Position numbers and translations under genes: made by a program. From assembly GCA_016710325.1 (NCBI GenBank), contig JADJXK010000001.1, forward strand, positions 2,046,001 to 2,110,000: a stretch of DNA of 64,000 nt, in the 5' to 3' direction. Positions within the stretch are counted from its first letter, which is position 1. Each line of letters starts with the position of its first letter. Below the pieces are notes generated by a model that had not been told where the DNA came from, searched no databases, and was given only the letters and a program-made list of their open reading frames with translations. The DNA is from Candidatus Leptofilum proximum. Its GTDB lineage: Bacteria; Chloroflexota; Anaerolineae; Promineifilales; Promineifilaceae. Positions 55,882 through 64,000 of this stretch are shown piece after piece.

Positions 55882-56847
55882 TCAACCGCGGCGGCGGCGT
55901 TCGCGGGTGCGGACGGGGGTGGGGACAGCTACGGCCGTCTCCACAAGCTGCCGCTCGATGGGAGTGTTGGCCAGGGCTTGAGCCATGGCGGCAATGTGTG
56001 CCGGGCTGCTGCCGCAGCAAGCGCCGATGATGCGGGCGCCATAGTTGCGCACCTTGATAGCATATTCGGCCATGACTTCTGGCGTGCCGTTGTAGTGCAG
56101 ATGCCCATGAACGTACTCCGGAATGCCCGCATTCGATTTGGCGACAAAGGGATAGATCTGGTCGGCGGCGTACATCGCCTGAATCACGCCTTCGATTTCG
56201 GCCGGACCATTGCCACAGTTGCCGCCCAGGGCAGTGAGGTTCATGGCGCTGAGCTCGGCATAGGCCTGCGCCGGGGTGACGCCCATCATGGTACGGCCGT
56301 TGGTGTCAAAAGTCATTGTGGCCACCACGGGCAAATCGGTGGCCTGGCGGCAGCCTTGCACGGCGGCGCGCACCTCGCTGACGTCGCTCATCGTTTCGAT
56401 CCACAACACGTCGGCCCCGCCCGCGGCCAGCCCGGCGGCCTGCTCAGCAAACCCGGCTACGGCCGTCTCAAATCTCAGCGCGCCCACCGGCTCCATAATC
56501 TCGCCCGAAGGGCCAATCGAGCCGGCCACCACCACGGGATGATCGGCGGCGTTTGCTTCGGCGCGGGCCAGTTCGGCGGCGGCTTTGTTCAGCTCATAGG
56601 CGCGGTCTTGTAAATTGTGCAGCTTCAGGCGGAAGCAGGTGCCGCCAAAGGAGTTGGTCAGAATAATCTGGGAACCAGCCTCGATATACCCGCGATGCAC
56701 GGCGCGGATCCGGTCGGGATGCAGCACGTTCCACATTTCCGGCGGGTCGCCTTGCTCTAAACCGGCGGCCATGAGCATGGTGCCCATGCCGCCATCGGCG
56801 ATCAGATATTCGTTGGCTGCCAGAAGTTGTTCAAGTTTGTTCATCAT
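55882..56847 (-). CDS. Homocysteine S-methyltransferase (betaine/methionine-synthase N-domain type)
   Basis: The 321-residue protein starts at ATG 56847 with GAGG upstream. It is a TIM-barrel homocysteine methyltransferase. The zinc ligands are present: one Cys in LGGNCGNGPAE and a Cys pair in IIGACCGSSPAH. Other landmarks are LIADGGMGTMLMAAGLEQGDPPEMWN, LTNSFGGTCFRLKLH and TMTFDTNGRTMMGVTPAQAY. It transfers a methyl group to homocysteine, with a donor such as betaine, S-methylmethionine or a corrinoid protein. Linkage to DUF1638 favours a corrinoid donor. Upstream ATGs at the N-terminus (MMRFMMNKL) read through non-family residues. Confidence 0.88.
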   Translation of the reverse strand: MMNKLEQLLAANEYLIADGGMGTMLMAAGLEQGDPPEMWNVLHPDRIRAVHRGYIEAGSQIILTNSFGGTCFRLKLHNLQDRAYELNKAAAELARAEANAADHPVVVAGSIGPSGEIMEPVGALRFETAVAGFAEQAAGLAAGGADVLWIETMSDVSEVRAAVQGCRQATDLPVVATMTFDTNGRTMMGVTPAQAYAELSAMNLTALGGNCGNGPAEIEGVIQAMYAADQIYPFVAKSNAGIPEYVHGHLHYNGTPEVMAEYAIKVRNYGARIIGACCGSSPAHIAAMAQALANTPIERQLVETAVAVPTPVRTRERRRRG

Positions 56848-57024
56848 AAACCTCATCATAACGTAATGGTGATTGAACTGAACGTGGTAGGCGTTTACCC
56901 ACAACCCGTTTCGGTCTCATCACAGATGGAAGCTTAACGTTTTCTGCGCGTGTGTCAACCGTGCAGGAAGGGCAATCTGCGTAATTTGCTTATGAAAATC
57001 TTGTTTAGGGCTGGCTCCTCCAGG

Positions 57025-57495
57025 TTAGGTTTTTTGGGATTTGAGCTTTTCTTGAATTTGGATGATCTGGTTGAGGTGCTCTGTGTCGTGGTCCACCAGC
57101 AGCTGGACCACGAAGCGAAATTTGGTGTCGCCGAGGGTTTCATGCACGGCGGGGCGCTGCCAATCACCGGCTTTGCAGGCGTGCAGGAAGGTGAGGGTTT
57201 GCTGGCGGGCTTCGCCTACGGCCGTTACCAGCTCAGCCAGTGGCCGGGGGTCGGGTTCCGGTTTGGTTTCCGGGTGCAGGTAGGGCAGAAACGGCCGTTC
57301 CTCCGCCACGATTTTTTGCAGCCGGGCCAGGTACAGGGGTTCAATTGCAGCCAGGTGCACCAGCACATCGGCGATTGACCAGTCCTGTGGGGTGGGGCGA
57401 TGGTGAACGGCCGTTTCCTCGGCCCGGCGCAGCATAAAACCCAAATCTTTGGGCATACTGGCCAGGGCATCGAGGAGAACGGCACGTTTACTCAT
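57025..57495 (-). CDS. DinB-family metal-binding protein
   Basis: The 156-residue four-helix-bundle protein has DinB-type His residues: HHRPTPQDWSIADVLVHLAAIEPLYLARL and the C-terminal LLVDHDTEHLNQIIQIQE. These three His groups bind nickel or zinc in YfiT/DinB proteins and support thiol-dependent transferase or hydrolase reactions (for example bacillithiol-related). It lies between the methyltransferase and UPF0182 genes on the minus strand, followed upstream by an AAGTGAAAAGTG hairpin. Function beyond the fold is unknown. Confidence 0.85.
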   Translation of the reverse strand: MSKRAVLLDALASMPKDLGFMLRRAEETAVHHRPTPQDWSIADVLVHLAAIEPLYLARLQKIVAEERPFLPYLHPETKPEPDPRPLAELVTAVGEARQQTLTFLHACKAGDWQRPAVHETLGDTKFRFVVQLLVDHDTEHLNQIIQIQEKLKSQKT

Positions 57496-57517
57496 CTTTG
57501 GAAGTGATAAGTGATAA

Positions 57518-57561
57518 GTAAAAAGTGAAAAGTGGTTGACTTCTCACTTTTCACTTTTTAC
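57518..57561. repeat. Intergenic hairpin of the AAGTGAAAAGTG family
   Basis: GTAAAAAGTGAAAAGTG (57518-57534) pairs perfectly over 17 bp with 57545-57561, just before the UPF0182 stop codon. A related tract is at 60499-60597. Confidence 0.8.
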
Positions 57562-57564
57562 TTC

Positions 57565-60480
57565 TTACTTAGACCCACCTGTCAGTTCCATCAACCGGGC
57601 CAGGTCGCTTTCCAGGGCTGCCAGCTCGGCGCCGTAGGTGGCCCAGTCGCCGCTTTGCTGGGCGGCCTGGGCGGCTTCAAAGTGGTCGTTGGCCGAGTTA
57701 ATCAGCTCCTCCACGGTGGCATCCAGCGGGGCGGTTGGGATGGTTGGGCTGGTCGGTTCGGTTACCGGTTCTTCGACCGTTTCCAGCCCCTCAAGCTCAG
57801 GGGTGATTTCACCCGGTTCGGCGGCCAGCAGGGCCGTCAAAGCCCCGTCTAACGTCAGATCCATGGCGATCCGGGTATCGGTGGCCACAATCACCCGCTT
57901 GAGTTCGGGCAGGGCACTGGTTGCCGCTTGCAGGTAAATGGGCTCCACGTACAAAAAGCTGTTGTTCAGGGGAATAACGAGCAGATTGCCGCGAAGCACG
58001 TTTGATCCACCCTGATCCCACAGGGCAAACTGCTGTGAGATGAAGGAGTCCTGGTTAATGCGGCTTTCGATTTGCATTGGGCCAAAAACCAGTTCCTGTT
58101 TGGGCAGTTCATACATCACCAACTCGCCGTAGTTTTCGGGATCGTTACGGGCGGCCATCCAGGCGATCATGTTGTCTTTGCCGGTGGGATTGAACGGCTG
58201 GATGAGCAGGTACTCACTTTCGCTTTCCCCTGGCAGCGGCATGATGACGTAGTACGGCTCCATCAGCTGCTGATTGCCTTCGTACACCTCTTGCGGGATT
58301 TGCCACACGTCTTCCTGGTTGAAGAAGACACGCACGTCGGTCATGTGGTAGCGCAGGTACTGCTGCGCCTGGATGGTGAACAAATCTTCCGGGTAGCGCA
58401 GATGGTTTTGTATATTTTCGGGCATCTCGCTGAACGGCTGAAAGAGACCGGGAAAAGCCTTGCTGTAGGACTGGATGATGGGATCCTGCTCGTCGACGAC
58501 GTAGTAGGCAACAGTCCCATTGTAAGCATCAATGGTAATTTTTACGGGGTTGCGGATGTAATTGATGTTCGAAAGCTCAGAAGAGATTTCGCTGTTGGGC
58601 AGGACGCTGCTAGTCGTCGCGTAAGGAAAGCGCCTGCTGTAGGTGAAGGCATCCTGAACCCAGATCAGGTTTCCGTCGTCGGTTAGCACCACGTACGGAT
58701 CACTGTCCAGTGCCAGGAACGGGGTAATCATCCGCACCCGCTGTTGGATCTGGCGGTAAATTTGCACTCTGGTTTCTGAGTTAATTTCATCGCTGAGCAG
58801 CACGTTGGCATCGCCCAGGCGAACGGCAAAGGCCAGCCGCTTGAGGAAGTTGTCTAGCGGCACGCCGCCGGTGCCTTCGTAGCTGGAGTAAACGTTTTCG
58901 TTACCGCTGGGGTAGCTAAACTCTTCCCGGGCGCTGCCAACAAACACTTCGTCGTTGGTGAACTCGCCGTAGTAGATTTCCGGGCGGGTTACTTCCAGCG
59001 GAATGGTGCTCTCCGGCGGCAGGTTTTTGATAAAAAATTCGGGCTGGCCGTCGGCGGTAAAGCGGTCCACGGGATTCATGACGATGCCATACCCGTGGGT
59101 GAATTCCAACCTTTCGTTGACCCAGGAGAGGGAAGACAGCTTGCTTTTGTCGAGTTCACGGGTGGCCAGCATTACCTGCTGGATTTGGCCGTCGATCTCG
59201 TAGCGATCGATGTCCACTTCGCCAAAGACGTAATACGGCCGTAACGCCTGCAGCTGGGTATACGTGTCCTGTAACGGCCGGTAATCCCACAAGCGAATGT
59301 TGGACAGCACGTCGCTGTTGGCGGACACGTCGCTCTGGCTCAAGGTATCAACCTCGCTGAAATCGCGCACGTCGATCGAGTCCAGGTTGAAGCCTAGCCG
59401 GGTGAAGTTGATGTTGTGCTGAATGTAGGGCGCTTCGCGTACCAACTCGTTGGGCTCAACTTCGTAGCGCTGGAGCAGGGCCGGGTAGACACCCCCCGCC
59501 AGCACCGTAGCTGCCAGCCAGAGACCGGCCGTGAGGAGTAACGGCCGTAAACTCAACCGGAACACGTTATAAAGCATCACCAGTGCCGCCAGCCCCATCA
59601 AGGCCATCTGGGCGTACAGCGCGTACAGCGAGGCGTTGATGTCGGTGTAGCTGGCCCCGGTGACCACACCCCGGCTGGAGTAGTTGAGGTTGAAAATCTG
59701 GAACAGGTAGCCCGCGGCCCAGAGCAGCAAAATGAGCGCGGCCAGGAAGGCCACGTGCTGCCGCAAAATCACCGAATCCTGCGGCCGCCATTTGCCCCGC
59801 TGGATATCCACGATGTTGTTGACGGCGTAGATGGCCAACACACCCAGCAGCGTCAGCAGCAGGAGAGAGATGACCCACTGCTGCAGGGCTTCGTACACAG
59901 GCAGTTCAAAAAGGTAAAAGCTGATGTCGCGGCCAAAGATGGGATCGGCCGTGCCAAAGGGTACGCGGTTGATGTACAGCAGAAATTCATCCCACTGGGC
60001 AGCGATAGTACTGGCAAAACCAAAGGCTAAAAAGAGCGCGGCGCCTGTCACCAGCCAACTGATGCCGCGGATTTGGAGAAAGCGTGGGTAAAACGGGGGC
60101 GTGGCTTTAATCGCGCGCCGTCGCGCCAGGTGCCAGTTGCCCCACAAAATCAGAAAGGCGACCACAAAAAAGGCAACAAAGCTGAAAAATCGGTAACTCC
60201 AACTTGTCAACCAGACATTTTGGTAGTTCAGCTCAGCGAACCAGAGCCAATCGGTATAAACGCCCACAATCCAGTTTATACTGATAAACAGCAAAAATAG
60301 AATACCAACGAGCCACCAGGTGCGGCTGCTGCTGCGCGGCTGCTGCGGGCGGTTGGGAAAGGGTGGGCGTTGACCACCGCCTTCACCACCTTGGTTACCC
60401 TCGCCTTTGTTGCTTTCCCAGCCAGCCTCTTCCATAGCCCGGCGAAACACTTCTGGGATGTCCCAGTTGTCACGACTCAT
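57565..60480 (-). CDS. UPF0182-family large membrane protein
   Basis: The 971-residue protein has a polar Gly/Pro/Arg-rich N-terminus (about 1-55), about seven transmembrane helices in the first 330 residues (VYTDWLWFAELNYQNVWLTSW between the first two), and a long extracellular region with the family motifs WDYRPLQDTYTQLQALRPYY and YGIVMNPVDRF. It ends in a Glu- and Pro-rich linker and a short helical domain (TVEELINSANDHFEAAQAAQQSGDWATYGAELAALESDLARL). UPF0182 proteins occur in actinobacteria, cyanobacteria and Chloroflexota, with no agreed function. It has no obvious operon partner, since AAGTGA-type hairpins flank it on both sides. Confidence 0.92.
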   Translation of the reverse strand: MSRDNWDIPEVFRRAMEEAGWESNKGEGNQGGEGGGQRPPFPNRPQQPRSSSRTWWLVGILFLLFISINWIVGVYTDWLWFAELNYQNVWLTSWSYRFFSFVAFFVVAFLILWGNWHLARRRAIKATPPFYPRFLQIRGISWLVTGAALFLAFGFASTIAAQWDEFLLYINRVPFGTADPIFGRDISFYLFELPVYEALQQWVISLLLLTLLGVLAIYAVNNIVDIQRGKWRPQDSVILRQHVAFLAALILLLWAAGYLFQIFNLNYSSRGVVTGASYTDINASLYALYAQMALMGLAALVMLYNVFRLSLRPLLLTAGLWLAATVLAGGVYPALLQRYEVEPNELVREAPYIQHNINFTRLGFNLDSIDVRDFSEVDTLSQSDVSANSDVLSNIRLWDYRPLQDTYTQLQALRPYYVFGEVDIDRYEIDGQIQQVMLATRELDKSKLSSLSWVNERLEFTHGYGIVMNPVDRFTADGQPEFFIKNLPPESTIPLEVTRPEIYYGEFTNDEVFVGSAREEFSYPSGNENVYSSYEGTGGVPLDNFLKRLAFAVRLGDANVLLSDEINSETRVQIYRQIQQRVRMITPFLALDSDPYVVLTDDGNLIWVQDAFTYSRRFPYATTSSVLPNSEISSELSNINYIRNPVKITIDAYNGTVAYYVVDEQDPIIQSYSKAFPGLFQPFSEMPENIQNHLRYPEDLFTIQAQQYLRYHMTDVRVFFNQEDVWQIPQEVYEGNQQLMEPYYVIMPLPGESESEYLLIQPFNPTGKDNMIAWMAARNDPENYGELVMYELPKQELVFGPMQIESRINQDSFISQQFALWDQGGSNVLRGNLLVIPLNNSFLYVEPIYLQAATSALPELKRVIVATDTRIAMDLTLDGALTALLAAEPGEITPELEGLETVEEPVTEPTSPTIPTAPLDATVEELINSANDHFEAAQAAQQSGDWATYGAELAALESDLARLMELTGGSK

Positions 60481-60498
60481 TTTTCCCGTCCTTCGGAG

Positions 60499-60597
60499 TG
60501 AGTGAAAAGTGATAGAGTGAGAAGTGATAAGCGAAAAGTGGGAAACGAGTGGTTACTTCTTTCTTTTCACTTTCTACTTTTTACTTCTTCCCACTTT
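60499..60597. repeat. AAGTGAAAAGTG-family tract upstream of the UPF0182 gene
   Basis: AGTGAAAAGTGATAG and related words on one side and CTTTTCACTTTCTAC and CTTTTTACTTCTT on the other form a long imperfect inverted repeat. It is of the same family as 57518-57561, so the UPF0182 gene is bracketed by two such tracts. The rest of the spacer up to 60757 holds only one variant palindrome (CGGCCG) and AT-rich DNA. Confidence 0.7.
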
Positions 60598-60757
60598 CAT
60601 CGATCGATTATGCATTTACTCTCTATTCTCCCACAGTTTTGGGCCAAAATGATTAAGCGGTACTGAGAACGGCCGCTGCCATTGCCTGTTTAGCTGTGGG
60701 AAGTAAGAATAGTATTCTACCAGATGTCTACCTAAAAACTTAACCTGGAGGAAAACC

Positions 60758-61189
60758 ATGAGAAAAATGACCAAGGCGGAAGCGTATCAATTTTTGGCGA
60801 CCGGCACGCGCACGGGCAAGCTGGCGACGGTGCGTGCAGACGGCCGTCCGCACGTGGCCCCCATCTGGTTTGTGCTGGACGGCGACGATTTACTCTTCAC
60901 GACCTGGCATAAATCGGTGAAGGGGAAAAATTTGGTGCGGGACGGCCGTATCGCCCTGACCGTCGATGAAGAAGTGGCGCCCTACGCCTTTGTGCTGGTA
61001 GAAGGCACCGTAGAAATCACCGACGATGATCCCGAAGAATGCCGGAAGTGGGCCACCCGCATTGCCGCCCGCTATATGGGTGAAGACCAGGCCGAAGCGT
61101 TTGGCAAGCGCAACAGCGTGCCAGGTGAGCTGCTGGTGCGGGTAAAGGTGAACAACGTGGTCGCCGAGAAAGAGCTGGCAGCCTGGTAA
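60758..61189 (+). CDS. PPOX-class flavin/F420-type split-barrel oxidoreductase
   Basis: The 143-residue protein has the split-barrel fold of the pyridoxamine-phosphate-oxidase-like and F420-dependent class: TGKLATVRADGRPHVAPIWFVLDGDDLLFTT, then HKSVKGKNLVRDGRIALTVDEEVAPYAFVLVEGTVEI. These strands bind FMN or F420 phosphate. The family contains F420-dependent reductases and small flavin proteins. It starts at ATG 60758 behind GGAGGAAAA, one of the best ribosome sites in the window. It is monocistronic. The cofactor cannot be settled from sequence alone. Confidence 0.85.
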   Translation: MRKMTKAEAYQFLATGTRTGKLATVRADGRPHVAPIWFVLDGDDLLFTTWHKSVKGKNLVRDGRIALTVDEEVAPYAFVLVEGTVEITDDDPEECRKWATRIAARYMGEDQAEAFGKRNSVPGELLVRVKVNNVVAEKELAAW

Positions 61190-61381
61190 AAATATTAGAA
61201 AGTCTTCTTGCAATTTACCTCGAATGCCTGACTGCTGCCTTTTGTGTGGGATAACTCCCGGCATTGTTTTCCGGACATAAATCGTGGCGGCTGCAAATAC
61301 GGCCGTTCCTCTCCTGGCTGCAAGCCGCTAAATCAATGAACACGACAGATTAAACCGCCTGAGATGCTGTTCTTCATTCTT

Positions 61382-64000
61382 TTACCCGTCTTCAATGTTG
61401 TCCTTCATATGCTGTGTAATAATCGCCAGGATTTCCCTTACCTCAAAGCTTTTAGCCAGTTCACGCAGCCTGTCGGCAAAAGGAATGTATTGGTGCCCCA
61501 GTTTCTCAAGATGATCCGCCCGCTCCCGAATAGCTCGCAAATTGCCCCGCTGCACCAGGTTAAACAAAATGGTCAGCTCTTCCTGTGGCGGTAGTATCCA
61601 GTCAGAAGGCAGCAGGCTAACGGGCATAGGATGGGCACCTGCTTCTACCTGGGTTTCATACACCCATTCCAGCTCCAGGTGCTCTTGCAGCAGCACTGCC
61701 AGCTTGGCCAGGTCAACTGGTTTGTTTAAAAAGGCATTACACCCAGCAGAGATACTCCCTTCTTTATCAGCGTCAAAAACGCTGGCCGAGATGGCAATGA
61801 TGAATACGTTTTTAAGCTGCGGTTCCTGCCGTATCTCCCGGACCGCCTCAAAACCGCTTTTGACTGGCATTACCAGATCCATAAGGATAACGTCTGGCTG
61901 CCAGGCCAGCGCGGCTGCCACCGCCTGCTGCCCGTCACTGGCCAGTAATACCTCAAAACCTAACATCTCCAGCGTTTCCTGCAGCAGCAGGCGGTTATAC
62001 TGTCGGTCGTCGGCCACCAGCACTTTGCGCCGCGGCCCTTTGTAACCAACGATATTGGGCATGGGGATGAGTTCTTCCCACGCAGTGCTTTCTGTCACCG
62101 GCAAGGTGACTTCGAACCAGAAGGCGCTGCCCTGGTCCAACTGGCTTTCGACGTGCAACTGGCTTCCCATCTGTTCCACAATCTGTCGGCTGATGGCCAG
62201 CCCCAGACCGATCCCCTCCGCGCGCCTGCCAGCTTCACCCGCCTGTTCAAAGGGCTGGAAAATGCGCTCCAGCTGCTCTGGGGGAATGCCTATGCCGGTG
62301 TCTTCTACCCTGAAACGCAAGGTGACCTTGTCTTCCCCTATCTGAACTTCATCCAGCGCCTCGACCGTGAGGGCGACGTGCCCCCGGTCAGTGAACTTGA
62401 CGGCGTTGCCCAGCAGGTTGAGCAATACCTGTCGCAGGCGCGTTTCATCGGCTAGAACGGCCGTTGGCAATGGCGAAAGCGCTTCATAGATAAGGGCAAC
62501 GTCCTTCGCGTCGGCCCGGGCATGGATGATGGTTACAATTTGGCGTAGAAAGGAGGAAAGGTGTACCGGGGCGGCGGTGAGCTCCAGCTTGCCAGCTTCA
62601 ATCCGGGCCAGGTCCAGCACGTCGTTGATCAGCGTCAGCAGGTGCTTGCCACTTTGGTGGATAATGTCCAGGCCATCGAGCACCGGGTCAGGGGTGCCCT
62701 TGAAACGCTTCAGGATTTCGGCGTAGCCCAGAACAGCGTTGAGCGGCGTTCGTAGTTCGTGGCTCATATTGGCCAGGAAGGTGCTTTTAGCATGGTTGGC
62801 CGCTTCGGCCTGGTCCTTGGCGAATTGTAATTCGTGCGTTCGCTCGGTCACCAGCGTCTCAAGCTCCACGTTTCGGCGGCGCAGGCTGCTCACACGATAG
62901 CCGTATCCGGCGGCGAGCAGACCCACGACCGCCAATCCAGCCATGCTTCTAAACCACCACGTTTCCCACCAGGGCGGCGTGATAGTAATGGTTACCGCCG
63001 TTCCCTCTTCATTCCATACGCCGTCATTATTTGAGGCTTTTACACGAAAAACATAATTGCCGGGGTCAAGATTGGTGTAGGTGGCAAAACGACGGTTGCT
63101 ATCCGTGTACTGCCAATCTTGATCAAACCCCTCCAGCTTATAAGCGTACTGATTCTTCTGAGGATTAGTGTAGTTGAGTGCCGCAAACTGAAAACGGAAG
63201 ACCGATTGATCGTAGTGGAGGGTGATGTTAGAGGCGACATTAATAGCTTGTTTCAGTGGTGAGTCCTCGGCGCCGATTTGAACCGGTTGATTAAACAGCT
63301 CAAAATCGGTGAGCACCACCGGCGGCGCGGTTGGATTATCCACCAGCTCGTCGGGATAGAAGCCATTGAAACCGTTGACGCCGCCAAAAAACAGCTGCCC
63401 GTCGGGCGCTTTGACACGGGAAACGATGGAGAATACGTTGCTTTGTAGGCCGTCGAACACATCATAGTTGCGGAAGGTTTCGCTCTTGGGGTCGAACCGG
63501 GAGAGGCCGGCCACGGTACTGAGCCACACGTGGCCCTGCGCGTCTCCCAGGACCCCCACCACAGAATTGTTCGCCAGGCCATCCTTTTCGGTATAGTGGT
63601 GGGTAAACGTTCCAGCCACCGGATCGAACCGGAACAGCCCGGTGGACGAGGCTACCCACATCACCGTACCGTCAAAATAAATATCCTGTGTCCAGTTTGC
63701 GGTCTGGTTGCCCGGTTGGCTCGGGTCCAGGAGATAGGTGGTAAACTGCTGCGTATTTGTGTCAAGCCGTACCAGCCCCATCTTGGCCGTGGTGATCCAG
63801 AGCATACCGTGCTGATCGAGCAGTATGGGAAACACCCAAGGGTCTGGGAGAGCCGTGGGGTTTGTCGGATCTGGAGGGAAATGGGTGAAGTGCTCCCCGT
63901 CAAAATAATCCAACCCCTTGCCGTGGACGCCAAGCCACACCCCTCCCCTGGGGTCTGGAACGATATGGCTGATATTGTCATGCGCCGGGCTGTCGGGATT
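61382..64000 (-). CDS. Hybrid sensor histidine kinase with two-component-propeller sensor (N-terminus outside window)
   Basis: The frame is open to the window edge, so the N-terminus is missing; 872 codons are visible. They encode a beta-propeller sensor of repeated GxVWLGV/GMLWIT blades, a Y_Y_Y Ig-like domain (YKLEGFDQDWQYTDSNRR), a membrane helix (about 350 residues in), a HisKA dimerisation helix with FLANMSHELRTPLNAVLGY, a HATPase domain with FRVEDTGIGIPPEQ and GIGLGLAISRQIV, and a receiver domain with phospho-Asp in PDVILMDLVMP. A helical C-terminus resembles an HPt domain without a clear H-x-x-K-G. It probably senses an extracellular ligand such as a glycan. No response-regulator gene is visible. 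Confidence 0.92.
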   Translation of the reverse strand, partial: NPDSPAHDNISHIVPDPRGGVWLGVHGKGLDYFDGEHFTHFPPDPTNPTALPDPWVFPILLDQHGMLWITTAKMGLVRLDTNTQQFTTYLLDPSQPGNQTANWTQDIYFDGTVMWVASSTGLFRFDPVAGTFTHHYTEKDGLANNSVVGVLGDAQGHVWLSTVAGLSRFDPKSETFRNYDVFDGLQSNVFSIVSRVKAPDGQLFFGGVNGFNGFYPDELVDNPTAPPVVLTDFELFNQPVQIGAEDSPLKQAINVASNITLHYDQSVFRFQFAALNYTNPQKNQYAYKLEGFDQDWQYTDSNRRFATYTNLDPGNYVFRVKASNNDGVWNEEGTAVTITITPPWWETWWFRSMAGLAVVGLLAAGYGYRVSSLRRRNVELETLVTERTHELQFAKDQAEAANHAKSTFLANMSHELRTPLNAVLGYAEILKRFKGTPDPVLDGLDIIHQSGKHLLTLINDVLDLARIEAGKLELTAAPVHLSSFLRQIVTIIHARADAKDVALIYEALSPLPTAVLADETRLRQVLLNLLGNAVKFTDRGHVALTVEALDEVQIGEDKVTLRFRVEDTGIGIPPEQLERIFQPFEQAGEAGRRAEGIGLGLAISRQIVEQMGSQLHVESQLDQGSAFWFEVTLPVTESTAWEELIPMPNIVGYKGPRRKVLVADDRQYNRLLLQETLEMLGFEVLLASDGQQAVAAALAWQPDVILMDLVMPVKSGFEAVREIRQEPQLKNVFIIAISASVFDADKEGSISAGCNAFLNKPVDLAKLAVLLQEHLELEWVYETQVEAGAHPMPVSLLPSDWILPPQEELTILFNLVQRGNLRAIRERADHLEKLGHQYIPFADRLRELAKSFEVREILAIITQHMKDNIEDG

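Larger units (their letters stand above)
288..62464. repeat. Highly iterated palindrome ACGGCCGT (dispersed, about 104 copies)
   Basis: The octamer ACGGCCGT was found by eye about 104 times, for example at 288-295, 2183-2190, 3073-3080, 3741-3748, 10775-10782 and 62457-62464. A rough composition-based expectation for this octamer in 64 kb is one or two copies. Copies lie in coding DNA in all three frames (read as T-A-V, N/D-G-R or R-P) and in spacers. None was found in the insertion sequences at 553-2072 and 4772-8003, in the AT-rich gene at 4195, or between 10783 and 12955. Flanking bases vary, with A or T commonly just outside. My count may be off by a few. Confidence 0.9.

Noticed and set aside
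57497..57572. Possible CRISPR-like repeats in the AAGTGA and TAATTGGG spacer tracts
   Set aside because: The words are only 6-15 bases, lack regular spacers of constant length, form single hairpins, and have no cas genes nearby.

Overview
The window looks like chromosome of a GC-rich, probably filamentous, aerobic Chloroflexota bacterium (Anaerolineae/Caldilineae-like). This is an inference from gene content: a ba3-type oxidase with SCO and PCuAC factors, UPF0182, a PolX-type PHP protein, ASPIC/UnbV and propeller lipoproteins with LAAC-type lipoboxes, a bactofilin coiled-coil protein and a SEDS/class-B-PBP pair. No rRNA, tRNA or CRISPR array was seen. The palindrome ACGGCCGT recurs about 104 times by hand count (about one per 615 bp) in host genes and spacers, but is absent from the insertion sequences. 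It behaves like a highly iterated palindrome comparable in kind to cyanobacterial HIP1.

Layout. 1-4.2 kb: the end of a PolX/PHP gene, an intact IS4-like element with a 5-bp target duplication, a cNMP-binding/PP2C phosphatase and an SH3 protein. 4.2-8.2 kb: an AT-rich host gene split by a transposon pile-up (two tandem IS630 copies, the second interrupted by an IS5-like element); removing the pile-up restores a 240-codon frame. 8.2-15.6 kb: a glycerol-phosphate-type module with a divergent SorC regulator, FGGY kinase, UgpA/UgpE-like permeases, UgpB-like binding lipoprotein, a strong terminator, a highly folded 157-bp element, and a secreted glycerophosphodiesterase. 15.6-21.9 kb: a 1349-residue lipoprotein fusing a propeller, a di-haem peroxidase and VCBS/UnbV repeats, then an unrecognised membrane protein and a MOSC protein. 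22-25.4 kb: TetR/CPBP and ArsR/permease pairs, each with matching palindromic operators.

25.5-32.3 kb (minus strand): a TPR-like protein, an alpha/beta hydrolase, a class-B PBP that has lost its catalytic motifs, its SEDS partner, MTA phosphorylase and a bactofilin/coiled-coil protein. 32.6-38.6 kb: PyrF and an eroded NRPS-like cluster (adenylation enzyme, truncated halogenase, carrier protein, broken acyltransferase, thioesterase, Sfp-type transferase). 38.7-45.8 kb: a HEPN/MNT pair, a dihydropyrimidinase-like enzyme, a TSUP exporter, a promoter- and terminator-bounded candidate small RNA, YceI, an ATP-grasp ligase, a Crp/Fnr regulator and a DUF3307 protein.

46-54.6 kb is a respiratory operon: Rrf2, two SCO proteins, PCuAC, oxidase subunits IIa (42 residues), II and I with haem O synthase between II and I, cytochrome c, and a cytochrome b-ferredoxin-MvhD fusion. 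Two Crp-type TGTGA-N6-TCACA boxes precede it. 54.7-64 kb: NUDIX, DUF1638, homocysteine methyltransferase, DinB, UPF0182, a PPOX-family flavoprotein and a hybrid sensor kinase running off the window edge.

All calls come from reading the sequence and recalled family motifs. No database search or folding program was run.
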